DNA of 64,000 bases from Dyadobacter arcticus (GTDB taxonomy: Bacteria; Bacteroidota; Bacteroidia; Cytophagales; Spirosomataceae), in contig NZ_JAASQJ010000001.1 in NCBI RefSeq assembly GCF_011762185.1, forward strand, positions 1,240,001 through 1,304,000, given 5' to 3'. Positions within the stretch are counted from its first letter, which is position 1; each line of letters starts with the position of its first letter. The notes beneath the pieces are model-generated. The model was given only the letters and a program-made list of their open reading frames with translations, was not told the DNA's origin and did no database searches. Below, piece after piece: positions 8,506 to 18,279 of this stretch. The position numbers were made by a program, and so were the translations under genes.

Positions 8506-11500
8506 ATGTTTATAAGGCCCTTATTTTTAATTTGCTCTCTGGCAATACTGCTTTCCTCTTGTCAAAAAAAACTCAAGACTTTCACACAACTTGATAGTGA
8601 CGATACCGGCGTATTGTTTTCCAATCGTATTGCCGAAAACGATACCATGAATATCCTCAGCTTTGAGTATGTCTACAACGGCGGCGGCGTGGCGTTGGCT
8701 GATTTCAACAATGACAGTTTACCAGATATCTATTTCACGGGGAATTCAGTTGCTAACAAATTATACTTGAATAAGGGCGGTTTTAAGTTCGAAGACGTTA
8801 CCGATAAATCAGGCGTATCAGGAAGTAAAAAATGGTCTACCGGCGTAGCGGTTGTTGACATCAACAACGATGGCTTGCAAGACATTTATGTTTGTGCATC
8901 TGTAAGAAAGGTTGCCGAGGAACGGGCTAATTTGCTCTATGTCAATCAGGGAAAGGATCGCAACAATGTTCCGATATTTAAGGAAATGGGAAAGGAATAT
9001 GGTATCGCTGACACCACACACACCACAAATGCTGCTTTCTTCGATTATGATAACGATGGGGACCTTGACCTTTTCTTAGTTGTCAATGAAATGGATGACT
9101 CTACCCTGCCAAATAAATTTCATGAAAAAATAAAAGACGGATCATCCAAAAGAACAAGCCGACTTTTTAAAAATGATTGGAATGGAATACTGCGTCATCC
9201 TGTTTTTACAAACGTGTCCAGGGAAGCAGGCATCCTGATTGAGGGGTATGGATTGGGGGTTAATGTAACAGATATTAATCAGGACGGCTGGAAAGATATT
9301 TATGTTACGAACGATTATATCACAAATGATATACTTTATGTCAACAATGGGAATGGCACATTTACCGATAAAGCGGATTCTTACTTCAAGCATACGTCTT
9401 ATTCCGCTATGGGAAATGATGTAGCGGATATTAACAATGATGGGCTACCTGATGTAATTGCGCTGGACATGATGCCTGAAACGAATCTCAGGAAAAAAAT
9501 GATGACACCGGCAAACAGCTACGTTACTTATCAGAACAATGATAAATATGGATACCAGTACCAGGTAGCGAGAAATACCTTGCAGCTAAATGCCGGAAAA
9601 GTTAATAGTAAGGTAGGAAACCCTATTTTTAGCGAAATTGGGCTTCTGAGTGGTATTGCGGAGACAGACTGGAGTTGGACACCGATGGTTACCGATTTTG
9701 ATAATGATGGCTTTCGGGACGTCATTGTAACCAATGGGTTCCCCAAAGATATTACTGATCTGGATTTCATGGCTTACCGGGCAGAGGTAACGAACCTTGT
9801 CCCCAGAATGGAAATGCTTCAATACATTCCTTCTGTTAAAATCAGGAACTACGCATTTAAAAATCTGGGTAATTTGCAATTTCAGAACGTCACGCAAGAT
9901 TGGGGTATTGAAACACCAAGTTTTTCGAACGGAGCCGCGTATGCCGACCTGGATAACGACGGCGATCTGGATTATGTCGTTAATAACATCAATGATTCGG
10001 CATTTGTATACCGCAACAATTCAGTTGAGCTCAAACCGGATGAGAGCAATTATCTTCGGATCAGGTTTCATGGCGAAAGAACCAATCGAAATGGGATAGG
10101 TGCTATCGCGGAGATTCAATATGAAGGCAAGTTGCTGCAATATTCGGAAAACTCCCCTTATAGAGGCTATCTGTCAACAGTTGAGCCGTTTACGCATTTT
10201 GGCTTGGGGAAGTTTAAGCGCGTTGATCAGGTAAAAATTACCTGGCCGGGAGGCAAGTGCCAGTTTCTGAAAGATGTTAGGGCCAATCAGGTATTGGATG
10301 TCTATGAAAAAAATGCTTTGGAAACAATCAAACCGGATGGGGTCGCGAGTCCAGAGGCTCTATTCAGTGATATTACTTCCGATTTGGCGGTACCGTTTGT
10401 GCATCAGGAAATGGACATCATCGATTTCAATCTGCAAAAATTAATACCTCATAAACTTTCCCAATTCGGCCCCGCACTGGCAGCCGGAGACGTCAATGGA
10501 GATGGTAGGGACGACCTCTTTGTGGGAGGAGCATTTGCGCACAAAGGCCGTTTCATGATACAGCAGCCCAATGGCCGTTTTAAAGTTCTGGATCTGCTTC
10601 CAGGCCCTGAGGGGCTGGAAAAGCGGACAGAAGACATGGGCGTAATGCTGTTTGATGCAGATAATGATCAAGATCTGGACCTGTATATCGTAAGTGGCAG
10701 TTATGAAATCAAGGCTGGCTCTGGCGGCTTGAAAAATATCTTGTATCTGAATGACGGCAAGGGAAAATTCACCATCGCCTCCGCCGCTCTACCGCAGTTT
10801 GAGATTAATGGATCTTGTGTCAAAGCAGCCGATTATGATAAAGATGGCGATCTCGACTTGTTTATTGGGGGAAGAGTGGAGTCGGGAGCGTATCCTAAGC
10901 CAGTGTCAAGCGTTGTCCTTAGAAACGATACTAAAAGCAATTCGGTAAAGTTTTCAGATGTAACATCCGTGATAGCGCCCGGGTTGGTCAATATTGGATT
11001 GATATGCGATGCATTATGGACAGATTATGACAATGACGGGTGGGTGGATCTTATGGTTGCGGGAGAATGGATGCCGCTTACTTTTTTTAAGAATGATAAG
11101 GGTAAACTCAGAAAAGCCATTTCAGGATTGGAAAATAAAAAAGGCTGGTGGGGCAGTCTGGTGACCGGCGATTTCGACAACGACGGCGACATGGATTATA
11201 TAGCGGGTAATCTTGGGATAAACTCATTGAGCCGCGCTTCCGAGCATCAGCCTGTGAGTATGTATGCGAAAGATTTCAATAATGACGGGTTCTTTGATGC
11301 CATTCCTACGGTGTTTTATAAGGCTTCAGATGAAACCTTCAAAGAGTTTCCTTACAATACAAGGGACGATATGGGAAAGCAGATTATCCAGGTCCGGCAA
11401 CGTTTTCAGGAATATGGAAAGTTTGCGGAGTCGGCACTGACTGACATTCTTAAACCAGAGGAATTGAAAGATGCACTGCATGTAACGGCGACGTATATGC

Positions 11501-12060
11501 GTAGCAGTTATATTGAGAATCGAGGTAATGGTCAGTTTGTAATGCACGAGTTGCCGCTCCGCGCGCAGTTCGCACCAATCTTTGGAATGATTTCAGACGA
11601 TTTTGATCAGGATGGAAATCTTGACGTAATGCTTGCAGGGAATGATTATGGCTCGGAAGTTTCAATAGGCCGGTATGATGCTTTTTATGGGCTCATTCTC
11701 AAAGGCAATGGCAAAGGAGGTTTTGAACCATTAAGTCTCGGGAAAAGTGGATATATGACCAATGGGAATGCCAAAGGCCTGGTAAGGTTAGGTATGGGGG
11801 AAGATAACTGGATGACGGCTACGTCCCAAAATCGCGACTCTATCAGATTTCACCTGAATCTTAAAAAGGTCAGAAAAATTCCGCTGGCTGGCAGTGAAAT
11901 CTTCGCAACCCTAAAATTTAAAAATGGAAAGAGCAGAAAAGAAGAACTCAATTTTGGATCCTCCTTCTTATCCCAATCTTCACATTCCCTTTTCCTGCCG
12001 GAATATGTAGAAGGAGTGGAAATTACGTCTGCAAATGGCTCGAAAAGACAAGTAAAGTGA
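8506..12060 (+). CDS. FG-GAP/VCBS-repeat lipoprotein with ASPIC/UnbV domain (CRTAC1-like), copy 1
   Basis: This 1184-aa protein starts at ATG 8506, giving a clean lipoprotein signal (LLSSC, Cys19, then QKK). A first propeller covers about residues 40-500 with repeated loops (DFNNDSLPDIYF, DINNDGLQDIYV, DYDNDGDLDLFL, DINQDGWKDIYV, DFDNDGFRDVIV). An ASPIC/UnbV domain follows at about 529-600 (GIGAIAEIQYEG, THFGLGKF, ITWPGG), then a second FG-GAP propeller to the end (DVNGDGRDDLFV, DYDKDGDLDLFI, DFDNDGDMDYIA). In this family the loops bind calcium and the fold suits protein or glycan binding. It sits 99 nt behind SusD, as do two paralogues elsewhere in the window, so it is likely an accessory surface component of the SusCD complex. 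No catalytic motif is seen. Confidence 0.9.
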   Translation: MFIRPLFLICSLAILLSSCQKKLKTFTQLDSDDTGVLFSNRIAENDTMNILSFEYVYNGGGVALADFNNDSLPDIYFTGNSVANKLYLNKGGFKFEDVTDKSGVSGSKKWSTGVAVVDINNDGLQDIYVCASVRKVAEERANLLYVNQGKDRNNVPIFKEMGKEYGIADTTHTTNAAFFDYDNDGDLDLFLVVNEMDDSTLPNKFHEKIKDGSSKRTSRLFKNDWNGILRHPVFTNVSREAGILIEGYGLGVNVTDINQDGWKDIYVTNDYITNDILYVNNGNGTFTDKADSYFKHTSYSAMGNDVADINNDGLPDVIALDMMPETNLRKKMMTPANSYVTYQNNDKYGYQYQVARNTLQLNAGKVNSKVGNPIFSEIGLLSGIAETDWSWTPMVTDFDNDGFRDVIVTNGFPKDITDLDFMAYRAEVTNLVPRMEMLQYIPSVKIRNYAFKNLGNLQFQNVTQDWGIETPSFSNGAAYADLDNDGDLDYVVNNINDSAFVYRNNSVELKPDESNYLRIRFHGERTNRNGIGAIAEIQYEGKLLQYSENSPYRGYLSTVEPFTHFGLGKFKRVDQVKITWPGGKCQFLKDVRANQVLDVYEKNALETIKPDGVASPEALFSDITSDLAVPFVHQEMDIIDFNLQKLIPHKLSQFGPALAAGDVNGDGRDDLFVGGAFAHKGRFMIQQPNGRFKVLDLLPGPEGLEKRTEDMGVMLFDADNDQDLDLYIVSGSYEIKAGSGGLKNILYLNDGKGKFTIASAALPQFEINGSCVKAADYDKDGDLDLFIGGRVESGAYPKPVSSVVLRNDTKSNSVKFSDVTSVIAPGLVNIGLICDALWTDYDNDGWVDLMVAGEWMPLTFFKNDKGKLRKAISGLENKKGWWGSLVTGDFDNDGDMDYIAGNLGINSLSRASEHQPVSMYAKDFNNDGFFDAIPTVFYKASDETFKEFPYNTRDDMGKQIIQVRQRFQEYGKFAESALTDILKPEELKDALHVTATYMRSSYIENRGNGQFVMHELPLRAQFAPIFGMISDDFDQDGNLDVMLAGNDYGSEVSIGRYDAFYGLILKGNGKGGFEPLSLGKSGYMTNGNAKGLVRLGMGEDNWMTATSQNRDSIRFHLNLKKVRKIPLAGSEIFATLKFKNGKSRKEELNFGSSFLSQSSHSLFLPEYVEGVEITSANGSKRQVK

Positions 12061-12080
12061 TTTCAAATTTATAATTTAAC

Positions 12081-12115
12081 GAGCCTGGAACCATCCGCTT
12101 CCAGGCTCTTTTTAA
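12081..12115 (+). terminator. Intrinsic terminator after FG-GAP/UnbV copy 1
   Basis: A 10-bp perfect stem GAGCCTGGAA / TTCCAGGCTC (12081-12090 with 12099-12108) with 8-nt loop, followed by TTTTTAATTT. Confidence 0.88.
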
Positions 12116-12547
12116 TTTGCTATCTGGGAGATGCTTATATGAATATTCCGATAAATTCATAAATTGTCAACTTTACATTTATAATTATTTTATTATGTCA
12201 TGTCACTTTATTTTTATTGGTATTGATATGATTAAAGACGTCTTTTCTTAATTAAAAACAAACGGTCTAAACAGGGCACAACGCGATTAAGTAACCACAA
12301 AGTTACTAAAATTAGCTAATGTAAGGTTATATGTGCAATTGACACTTTAAAACGTTGAGATTAAAATGAGGTTAAAAATTGATTTGTTGCTGCATCAAAT
12401 ATTCAAAAAGTACAAATATCATACCTAGGTTGAGGTAAAAAAATGCAATTAAATATTGATTTGAATATATTATCGGATAATTAGATTTTTTGATGATGAA
12501 AAGTGGTATTTTTGGGCGGTTTAATATTATTAACCTAACTAAACATT
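12116..12547. other. A/T-rich intergenic region with SusC promoter
   Basis: No gene is visible in these 430 bases. An AGTAAC-N6-GTTACT inverted repeat lies at 12290-12307, a possible operator. A box TATTTTTG matching the Bacteroidota TAnnTTTG consensus lies at 12507-12514, and the leader ATTAACCTAACTAA lies at 12529-12542, just before the ATG at 12548. Confidence 0.5.
12507..12514 (+). promoter_or_regulatory. Predicted -7 promoter box TATTTTTG for the second SusC gene
   Basis: Exact match to TAnnTTTG, 34 nt upstream of the ATG at 12548. A TTG at 12490-12492 is the nearest -33-like element, but the 14-bp spacing is shorter than the usual 19-21, so support is moderate. Confidence 0.42.
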
Positions 12548-15500
12548 ATGAAAAAAAATTACCTTCTTTTGGGAAGTAGGCTCCTCTTGGTTACGCTTCT
12601 ATTTCTCATCTGCCAAAATGTATTTTCCCAGGATATCTCCATTTCCGGGAAAGTTTCGGATGAACAATCAGGGACTACTTTACCTGGTGCCTCGGTAACT
12701 TTGAAAGGATCCACCACTATTGGTGTCACAACAGATGCTGACGGTAACTATTCAATCAAAGTGCCATCCAGTGCACAAACAATCGTCGTTTCGTTCATCG
12801 GCTACACCGCCAAAGAAGTTGCGATCGGAAACAGAACGGTTATTGATGTAACTATGGTGAGCGACGTAAGCGCATTGGAAGAGGTAATCGTGACAGGATA
12901 CGGGTCGCAGTCAAAACGCGACATTACGGGTTCCGTAACGACAGTAAATGCCAAAGATCTTCAGTCTGTTCCCGCTACAACATTCGCACAGCAGCTGCAG
13001 GGGCGTGCCTCAGGACTTAACATTGTTAATGATGCCACGCCAGGCGGTAATGCCACAGTACGTATCAGGGGTTTTGGTACCATTGGTAATAATGATCCCC
13101 TTTTTATCATTGATGGTGTACCTACCGAAAACCAGGGTAACCTTAACCCAAATGATATCGAAACCATTCAAATCTTAAAGGACGCATCTTCCGCGTCTAT
13201 TTACGGATCACGTGCAGCGAATGGTGTTGTAATTATCACGACAAAGCGAGGAAAGATTGGCAAGCCAGTGATTTCATTCAATGCGTACTATGGAACTCAG
13301 AAAACCTATAAAGATGTAGAGGCCTTGAATTCACAAGAATTGGGTAGATATCTTTATCTGGCAGACAAGTATGCAGGAAAGACGCCTTCGCACGGCCAAT
13401 ATACATTTGGTCCGAACGGAGAGGTTACTATTCCTGACTATGTTTTTCCAAGCAAAGGAAAGGAAGGTACCCCTGACGTGGACCCAGCCAAATATTCACT
13501 AGTTCCTGGTAACATCTACGCGATCACCAAATCAGCCGATACGGATTGGTGGAAAGAACTTACTACCACTGCTCCAATTCAGAACTACCAGCTATCAGCC
13601 TCAGGAGGTACCGAAAATAGCCGCTATGCACTGTCTGTTGGGTATTTCAGCCAGGATGGAGTTGTAAAATTCATCGGATATGACCGGTATACGATTCGCG
13701 CGAATACAGAGTTTTCTGCACTTGGGAAACGCCTACGCGTAGGAGAGAACCTTGCTGTGTCATTTGATAACAGAAAAGGAGGTTTTGGAAACAATCAGGA
13801 ACAGAATGCGGTTTCAGGTAGCTATAAGCATCATCCGTTACTTCCTGTCTATGACATTGCCGGCAACTTCGCAGGTTCACGCGGTGCCAATCTCGGTAAC
13901 AACTCTAACCCTTATGCTACGCTTTTTCGTGAAAAAGATAATACTACCTATCGTTTGCGTGCCTTCGGTAATGTTTACGGTGAATTTGATATCATTCCAA
14001 ACCTCACCATTAAGACAAGTCTTGGAATTGACGGTGTAAGCCAAAGAGGCCGTTACATTGGACGCGCCAATCCTGAATACGTTGAAGGTAGCTTCAATAA
14101 TGGTTCAACTTCTACCGATTACTATTCTTACCAATGGGTTTGGACAAATACTTTAAGTTATTCCAAAAATTTTGGGACAAACCACAAGGTGGATGCCTAC
14201 ATTGGGATAGAGTCCATTCGTGAATTTGCTGAAGAGTTTGGTGCAAGCCGCCAAGGTTATGCTTTTGAAATTCCCTCTATCATTAATTATCTGAATTTGG
14301 GAGATGCTACAAAAGCAACCAACTTTGGAGGAGTGAATAGGGATTACAGCCTTTATTCTCAGTTCGGCAAAATCAACTACTCTTATGCAGATAAATATCT
14401 GCTCCAATTTATTCTACGGAATGATGCTTCTTCCCGTTTTCAACAAGCTTCCAGAAGCGCCTTGTTCCCGGCTTTCAGTGCGGGATGGAGGTTGTCAGAA
14501 GAAAACTTCCTGAAAGGAGCTGAATTTATAAATGACTTGAAAATCCGTTACGGATGGGGTAGAACAGGTAACCAGAAGATCGGGGATTACAATGCCTTCA
14601 CCACTTACCGCGCCGATATTTTCCACGCAGGTTATCCAATCGACGGATCAGGCAGCCAGCCAACAATCGGTTATGATGCTTCCTCATTTGGTAATCCAAA
14701 GGCGAAATGGGAAACAACGACTTCCAATAACCTTGGTTTGGACGCAACATTCCTGAACGACGCATTGACATTTGAAATCGATTTTTGGAACCGTAAGACA
14801 GCTGACATGTTGTTTTCAACGCCAATCACCTTTACTGCTGGAGATGCAAGTGCACCGTCCTTTAATGTTGGTGCAATGACAAACAAAGGGATTGATTTGG
14901 GGATAGGTTATCGCAATACGTTGATGAAGGGTGACCTTCGGTATGGCGTATCCATGAACTATTCGATGTACAGAAATACGGTTGATAAACTTGATGAAAG
15001 TGACGCTACCAAGTATTTCGGATCGGGATCACGTGTTCCTGCTGTAACGCTTACTCAAGCAGGTCTGCCGTTGTCAACCTATTATGGATATCAAGTTTTA
15101 GGCATATTCCAATCGGACGAAGAAGCTAAAGCGTGGGCGCCTTATGGTTCTTATAACAAGGCCGGGAAGTTTAAAATTGCCGATATTAACAATGATGGAA
15201 AAATCACGGATGATGATCGTACCGTTATTGGAAATCCCCACCCTGATTTTGTATATGGTATCAATGTGAATGTTGGTTATAAAATGTTTGACTTAACTGT
15301 ATTTGGAAACGGTGTTGTGGGTAATGAGATTTTCAGCTACCTGCGTTATTTCACTGATTTTAATACTTTTCAGGGCAACAGGGCAAAACGCGCATTGTAT
15401 GACGCATGGCAGCCAGATCATAAAGAAGGTACTGTACCAATTATGGATGCAGATGACCAGATCAGCAGCCGGCCATCCAGCTACTTCGTTGAAAAGGGTA

Positions 15501-15736
15501 CTTACTTCCGTCTGAAAAATGTTCAGTTGACATTCACGGTTCCAAAGGCTGCGGCTGCAAAAATCGGATTTAGCAATGCACAGATTTATCTGCAAGGTCA
15601 GAACATGCTGACTGTCACCAAATATACGGGTCTAAACCCGGAGATCCAGACAGGTCAGGATAATACGCTGGGTTTTGACGGAGGCTTTATGCCTGTGTCC
15701 AGAACATTCCTGGTTGGGTTAAATTTCTCTTTCTGA
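12548..15736 (+). CDS. SusC/RagA-family TonB-dependent outer-membrane receptor (pair 2)
   Basis: This 1062-aa receptor has the same build and class as the one at 3446: signal peptide (NVFS|Q, about residue 27), CarboxypepD_reg-like domain (LPGASVTLKGS, TTDADGNYSIKVP), EEVIVTGYGSQ at about 116, plug with VRIRGFGTIGNNDPLFIIDG and SIYGSRAANGVV, and a barrel ending in FLVGLNFSF. The two are plainly paralogues, including the shared leader motif. SusD follows after 37 nt. Unlike the other three pairs, no FG-GAP/UnbV gene follows; the operon ends at the terminator at 17597. Substrate unknown. Confidence 0.97.
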   Translation: MKKNYLLLGSRLLLVTLLFLICQNVFSQDISISGKVSDEQSGTTLPGASVTLKGSTTIGVTTDADGNYSIKVPSSAQTIVVSFIGYTAKEVAIGNRTVIDVTMVSDVSALEEVIVTGYGSQSKRDITGSVTTVNAKDLQSVPATTFAQQLQGRASGLNIVNDATPGGNATVRIRGFGTIGNNDPLFIIDGVPTENQGNLNPNDIETIQILKDASSASIYGSRAANGVVIITTKRGKIGKPVISFNAYYGTQKTYKDVEALNSQELGRYLYLADKYAGKTPSHGQYTFGPNGEVTIPDYVFPSKGKEGTPDVDPAKYSLVPGNIYAITKSADTDWWKELTTTAPIQNYQLSASGGTENSRYALSVGYFSQDGVVKFIGYDRYTIRANTEFSALGKRLRVGENLAVSFDNRKGGFGNNQEQNAVSGSYKHHPLLPVYDIAGNFAGSRGANLGNNSNPYATLFREKDNTTYRLRAFGNVYGEFDIIPNLTIKTSLGIDGVSQRGRYIGRANPEYVEGSFNNGSTSTDYYSYQWVWTNTLSYSKNFGTNHKVDAYIGIESIREFAEEFGASRQGYAFEIPSIINYLNLGDATKATNFGGVNRDYSLYSQFGKINYSYADKYLLQFILRNDASSRFQQASRSALFPAFSAGWRLSEENFLKGAEFINDLKIRYGWGRTGNQKIGDYNAFTTYRADIFHAGYPIDGSGSQPTIGYDASSFGNPKAKWETTTSNNLGLDATFLNDALTFEIDFWNRKTADMLFSTPITFTAGDASAPSFNVGAMTNKGIDLGIGYRNTLMKGDLRYGVSMNYSMYRNTVDKLDESDATKYFGSGSRVPAVTLTQAGLPLSTYYGYQVLGIFQSDEEAKAWAPYGSYNKAGKFKIADINNDGKITDDDRTVIGNPHPDFVYGINVNVGYKMFDLTVFGNGVVGNEIFSYLRYFTDFNTFQGNRAKRALYDAWQPDHKEGTVPIMDADDQISSRPSSYFVEKGTYFRLKNVQLTFTVPKAAAAKIGFSNAQIYLQGQNMLTVTKYTGLNPEIQTGQDNTLGFDGGFMPVSRTFLVGLNFSF

Positions 15737-15773
15737 CAGCCCATAATTTTATTGACTTTAAAACTTCAGATAT

Positions 15774-17552
15774 ATGAATAGGAAATTTTTAAAATATTTA
15801 GTTTCAGTAGGTTTGGCAATAGGTATTGTGACTGCTTGTAAGGATGAATTCCTTACAAGAGACCCACAAGGACAATATAGCCCCACTGCCTTAAAAACCC
15901 CTAGTGGGGTTGAAGGTTTGCTGATTGGAGCTTACTCCATGATCGACGGCCAAGGTCTTGACGGTCAGGATCCCTGGAACAATGATATCCAGAGCTGGGT
16001 GTTTGGCGGACTTGCATCAGATGATTCGTACAAGGGAACGGATGCGGGTGATCAGCCTGAGCAGTCGTTTATCGAAAAATATGATTTTCAGCCAACCAAC
16101 AACCACATTAAAAACAAATGGAGAGGACTGTATAAAGGAGTCGCCCGTACGAATGATGTGATCAATACTTTGGCGGAAGTCGAAGGAATGTCAGAAGCAA
16201 GAAGAGCGCAAATCATAGCGGAGGCCAGATTCTTGCGTGGATTGTTTCACTTCGAGGCAAAAAAAATGTGGAAGACCGTTCCTTACATTGACGAAAACAC
16301 TTATAAACTCGATGATCTGGAAAGCACCAAAATACCAAATGACAAAGACATTTGGCCGATGATAGAAGCGGATTTTAAAGCTGCATCAGATGCTCTTCCA
16401 GTGACCCAAAGCCAGGTTGGGCGTCCAACCAAATCTGCGGCTTTGGCGTTCCTTGCAAAGGCTTATATGTACCAAGGTTGGAATGTAACAACAGGGGCTC
16501 CAAATCTGCCAGCACTTCAAAAGGCCAAGCCTGTTTTGGAGCAAATTGTTGCATCCGGCAAATTTTCACTTGCTCCGAGATTCGAAGATAACTTCCTGAT
16601 AGGTACACGTAATAATGCTGAATCTATTTTTGAAATCCAGTATTCTGTTTCAAGTGCTTCAGGCGATGCCGCAGATGCAGGAGTAGGTCTGGCACATCCC
16701 TACATCGATCCCTGGGGATGCTGTGGGTTTTACCAGCCGTCTCAAAACCTTGTAAATGCTTTCAAGACCACCGCCACCGGCCTACCTCTATTGGATGCTT
16801 TTAACGATTCGGATGTTAAGAATGACCAAGGGCTCAAGTATTCGGATCCCTTCGAACCTTATACCGGAACTTTGGATCCGCGGTTGGACGTGACTGTTGG
16901 ACGCCGTGGCATTCTTTTTAAAGATTTCAAAATTCATGGAAGTGATTTTATCCGGGATCCAACTTACGCTGGTCCTTATTCTCCTAAAAAGCATATTTCT
17001 GAGAAAGCGGGATTTGGAGTTAACGGTTGGGGTAACCTTTCCAGTAACAATTACCGGATTATGCGCTACGGAATGGTGCTGCTTTGGCTGGCTGAAGTAG
17101 AAGTTGAACTCGGCAATCTTGAAAACGCTAGAAAACTTGTCAATCAGATTCGTACCCGGGCTGCCAATCCTGCCGGCTTTGTGAAGAAAGCAGTTCAGGG
17201 ACCAAAGTCAAGAGATGATTATACGGTACTGAATGAGCCCGCTGCCAACTATGTAATTAAAACTTACGATCAGGCCTGGGCGGATGCTGCAACTGCTCGC
17301 AAGGCAGTGAGGTTTGAATCCCGTCTGGAATTTGCTATGGAAGGTCACCGTTTCTTCGACCTGCAGAGATGGGGAATTGCTGCAGAAACACTGAACAAAT
17401 ATGTGACAGTTGAAGCAACCAAGCGCGTTTACAAAAAGGGAGCTGTCTTTACAAAAGGCAAAAATGAATATTTCCCAATTCCGCAGGAAGCAATTGACCG
17501 TTCATACAAGGAAGGTGCAGCGACACTTACACAAGATCCTGCCTATAAATAA
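15774..17552 (+). CDS. RagB/SusD-family surface lipoprotein (pair 2)
   Basis: The 592-aa partner of the SusC at 12548. Lipoprotein signal IVTAC (Cys22) is followed by KDEF, an acidic surface-export tag. The SusD N-terminal helices (IIAEARFLRGLFHFEAKKMW) and the C-terminal RagB/SusD region (RKAVRFESRLEFAMEGHRFF, DLQRWG, YFPIPQEAID) are clear. Near residue 316 it has WGCCGFYQPSQNLVNAF, the vicinal-cysteine motif shared with the SusD at 6692. Relative to that paralogue it has a short insertion around GFVKKAVQGPKSRDD. A bidirectional terminator closes the operon. Confidence 0.97.
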   Translation: MNRKFLKYLVSVGLAIGIVTACKDEFLTRDPQGQYSPTALKTPSGVEGLLIGAYSMIDGQGLDGQDPWNNDIQSWVFGGLASDDSYKGTDAGDQPEQSFIEKYDFQPTNNHIKNKWRGLYKGVARTNDVINTLAEVEGMSEARRAQIIAEARFLRGLFHFEAKKMWKTVPYIDENTYKLDDLESTKIPNDKDIWPMIEADFKAASDALPVTQSQVGRPTKSAALAFLAKAYMYQGWNVTTGAPNLPALQKAKPVLEQIVASGKFSLAPRFEDNFLIGTRNNAESIFEIQYSVSSASGDAADAGVGLAHPYIDPWGCCGFYQPSQNLVNAFKTTATGLPLLDAFNDSDVKNDQGLKYSDPFEPYTGTLDPRLDVTVGRRGILFKDFKIHGSDFIRDPTYAGPYSPKKHISEKAGFGVNGWGNLSSNNYRIMRYGMVLLWLAEVEVELGNLENARKLVNQIRTRAANPAGFVKKAVQGPKSRDDYTVLNEPAANYVIKTYDQAWADAATARKAVRFESRLEFAMEGHRFFDLQRWGIAAETLNKYVTVEATKRVYKKGAVFTKGKNEYFPIPQEAIDRSYKEGAATLTQDPAYK

Positions 17553-17596
17553 TTTTGGCTAGTTAATACCAATATTTGTTAAGCGTTGTAATTAGA

Positions 17597-17635
17597 AAAG
17601 CCTCTGTACAGTTAAGTACAGAGGCTTTCTTCATT
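17597..17635. terminator. Terminator between SusD (pair 2) and the convergent Hsp20 gene
   Basis: A 13-bp perfect stem (17597-17609 with 17616-17628), 6-nt loop, symmetric A/T flanks (AAAG..CTTT) and a short pyrimidine tract. It can serve both converging transcripts. Confidence 0.82.
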
Positions 17636-17644
17636 TACCGGCTC

Positions 17645-18046
17645 CTAGTTGATTGGGATTGCGTGTGCCGGTTTTTCTGAACCAGGAATAACCGGAAGGG
17701 TAATTTGCAAAATCCCGTTGACGTATTCAGCCCGAATGTTTTCGGCATCTACGGTTTCATCGATCATAAAACTCCTTTCAAACGGCGTTTTGATGAATTC
17801 ATGCCGGATCCAATTTTTATGTTCAGCCGGGTCACTTTTCAGCGCATAAGAAATGCTCAGTTCGTGGCCTTTAACATTAATTTTGAATTCTTCCTTTGCC
17901 CGGTCCGGTGCGAAAATGAACAAGTCGTAACTACCATCATTTTTCACAATGTTGACCGGTACCCTGAATTCTCCCGGGCCGCCGAAGCCCCTTCCAAAAT
18001 GTTCGTGGCGCATTCCAAAGCCACGGTTTCCATATCTATTACACAT
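17645..18046 (-). CDS. Hsp20/alpha-crystallin small heat-shock protein
   Basis: A 133-aa small heat-shock protein, an ATP-independent holdase for unfolding cytosolic proteins. After a Gly/Arg/Phe-rich N-terminus (about 1-26), the alpha-crystallin domain covers about 28-120: VPVNIVKNDGSYDLFIFAPD at the start and AEYVNGILQITLP, the A-x-x-x-n-G-v-L signature, near the end. The C-terminal AHAIPIN supplies an I-x-I-like tail used in oligomer assembly. It lies 12 nt behind a small exported protein, in the same direction as the ECF sigma factor upstream, suggesting stress control. Confidence 0.92.
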   Translation of the reverse strand: MCNRYGNRGFGMRHEHFGRGFGGPGEFRVPVNIVKNDGSYDLFIFAPDRAKEEFKINVKGHELSISYALKSDPAEHKNWIRHEFIKTPFERSFMIDETVDAENIRAEYVNGILQITLPVIPGSEKPAHAIPIN

Positions 18047-18058
18047 CTTATGTTTTGT

Positions 18059-18277
18059 TTATTGGTTACTGTTTAAATTTTCAGCCGGACTTTCTAATGG
18101 TTCGGCTTGCCTCCTATTACCCTCGTTGTAATGACTCCTCCAATGCTGTCCGCAACCGAAGCCAGCGTAATTTCCGTGCATTCTTTTGTGAAATCGGTCA
18201 CCGACCGTCAGGTGGAGACTCGCAGCTGTGATCAACGCAACGCTGAACCCAAGCAGCACTCTTGTTCCTCTTCTCAT
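18059..18277 (-). CDS. Small His-rich exported or membrane-anchored protein, unidentified
   Basis: I do not recognise this 72-aa protein. It begins MRRGTRVLLGFSVALITAAS, a signal peptide or membrane anchor, followed by a His/Gly/Arg-rich tail (FHKRMHGNYAGFGCGQHWRS) and an acidic end (EPLESPAENLNSNQ). It sits 2 nt after the 85-aa membrane protein gene and 12 nt before hsp20, so the three are almost certainly one transcript. Histidines plus one cysteine could bind metal, but this is inference only. Confidence 0.62.
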   Translation of the reverse strand: MRRGTRVLLGFSVALITAASLHLTVGDRFHKRMHGNYAGFGCGQHWRSHYNEGNRRQAEPLESPAENLNSNQ

Positions 18278-18279
18278 GG

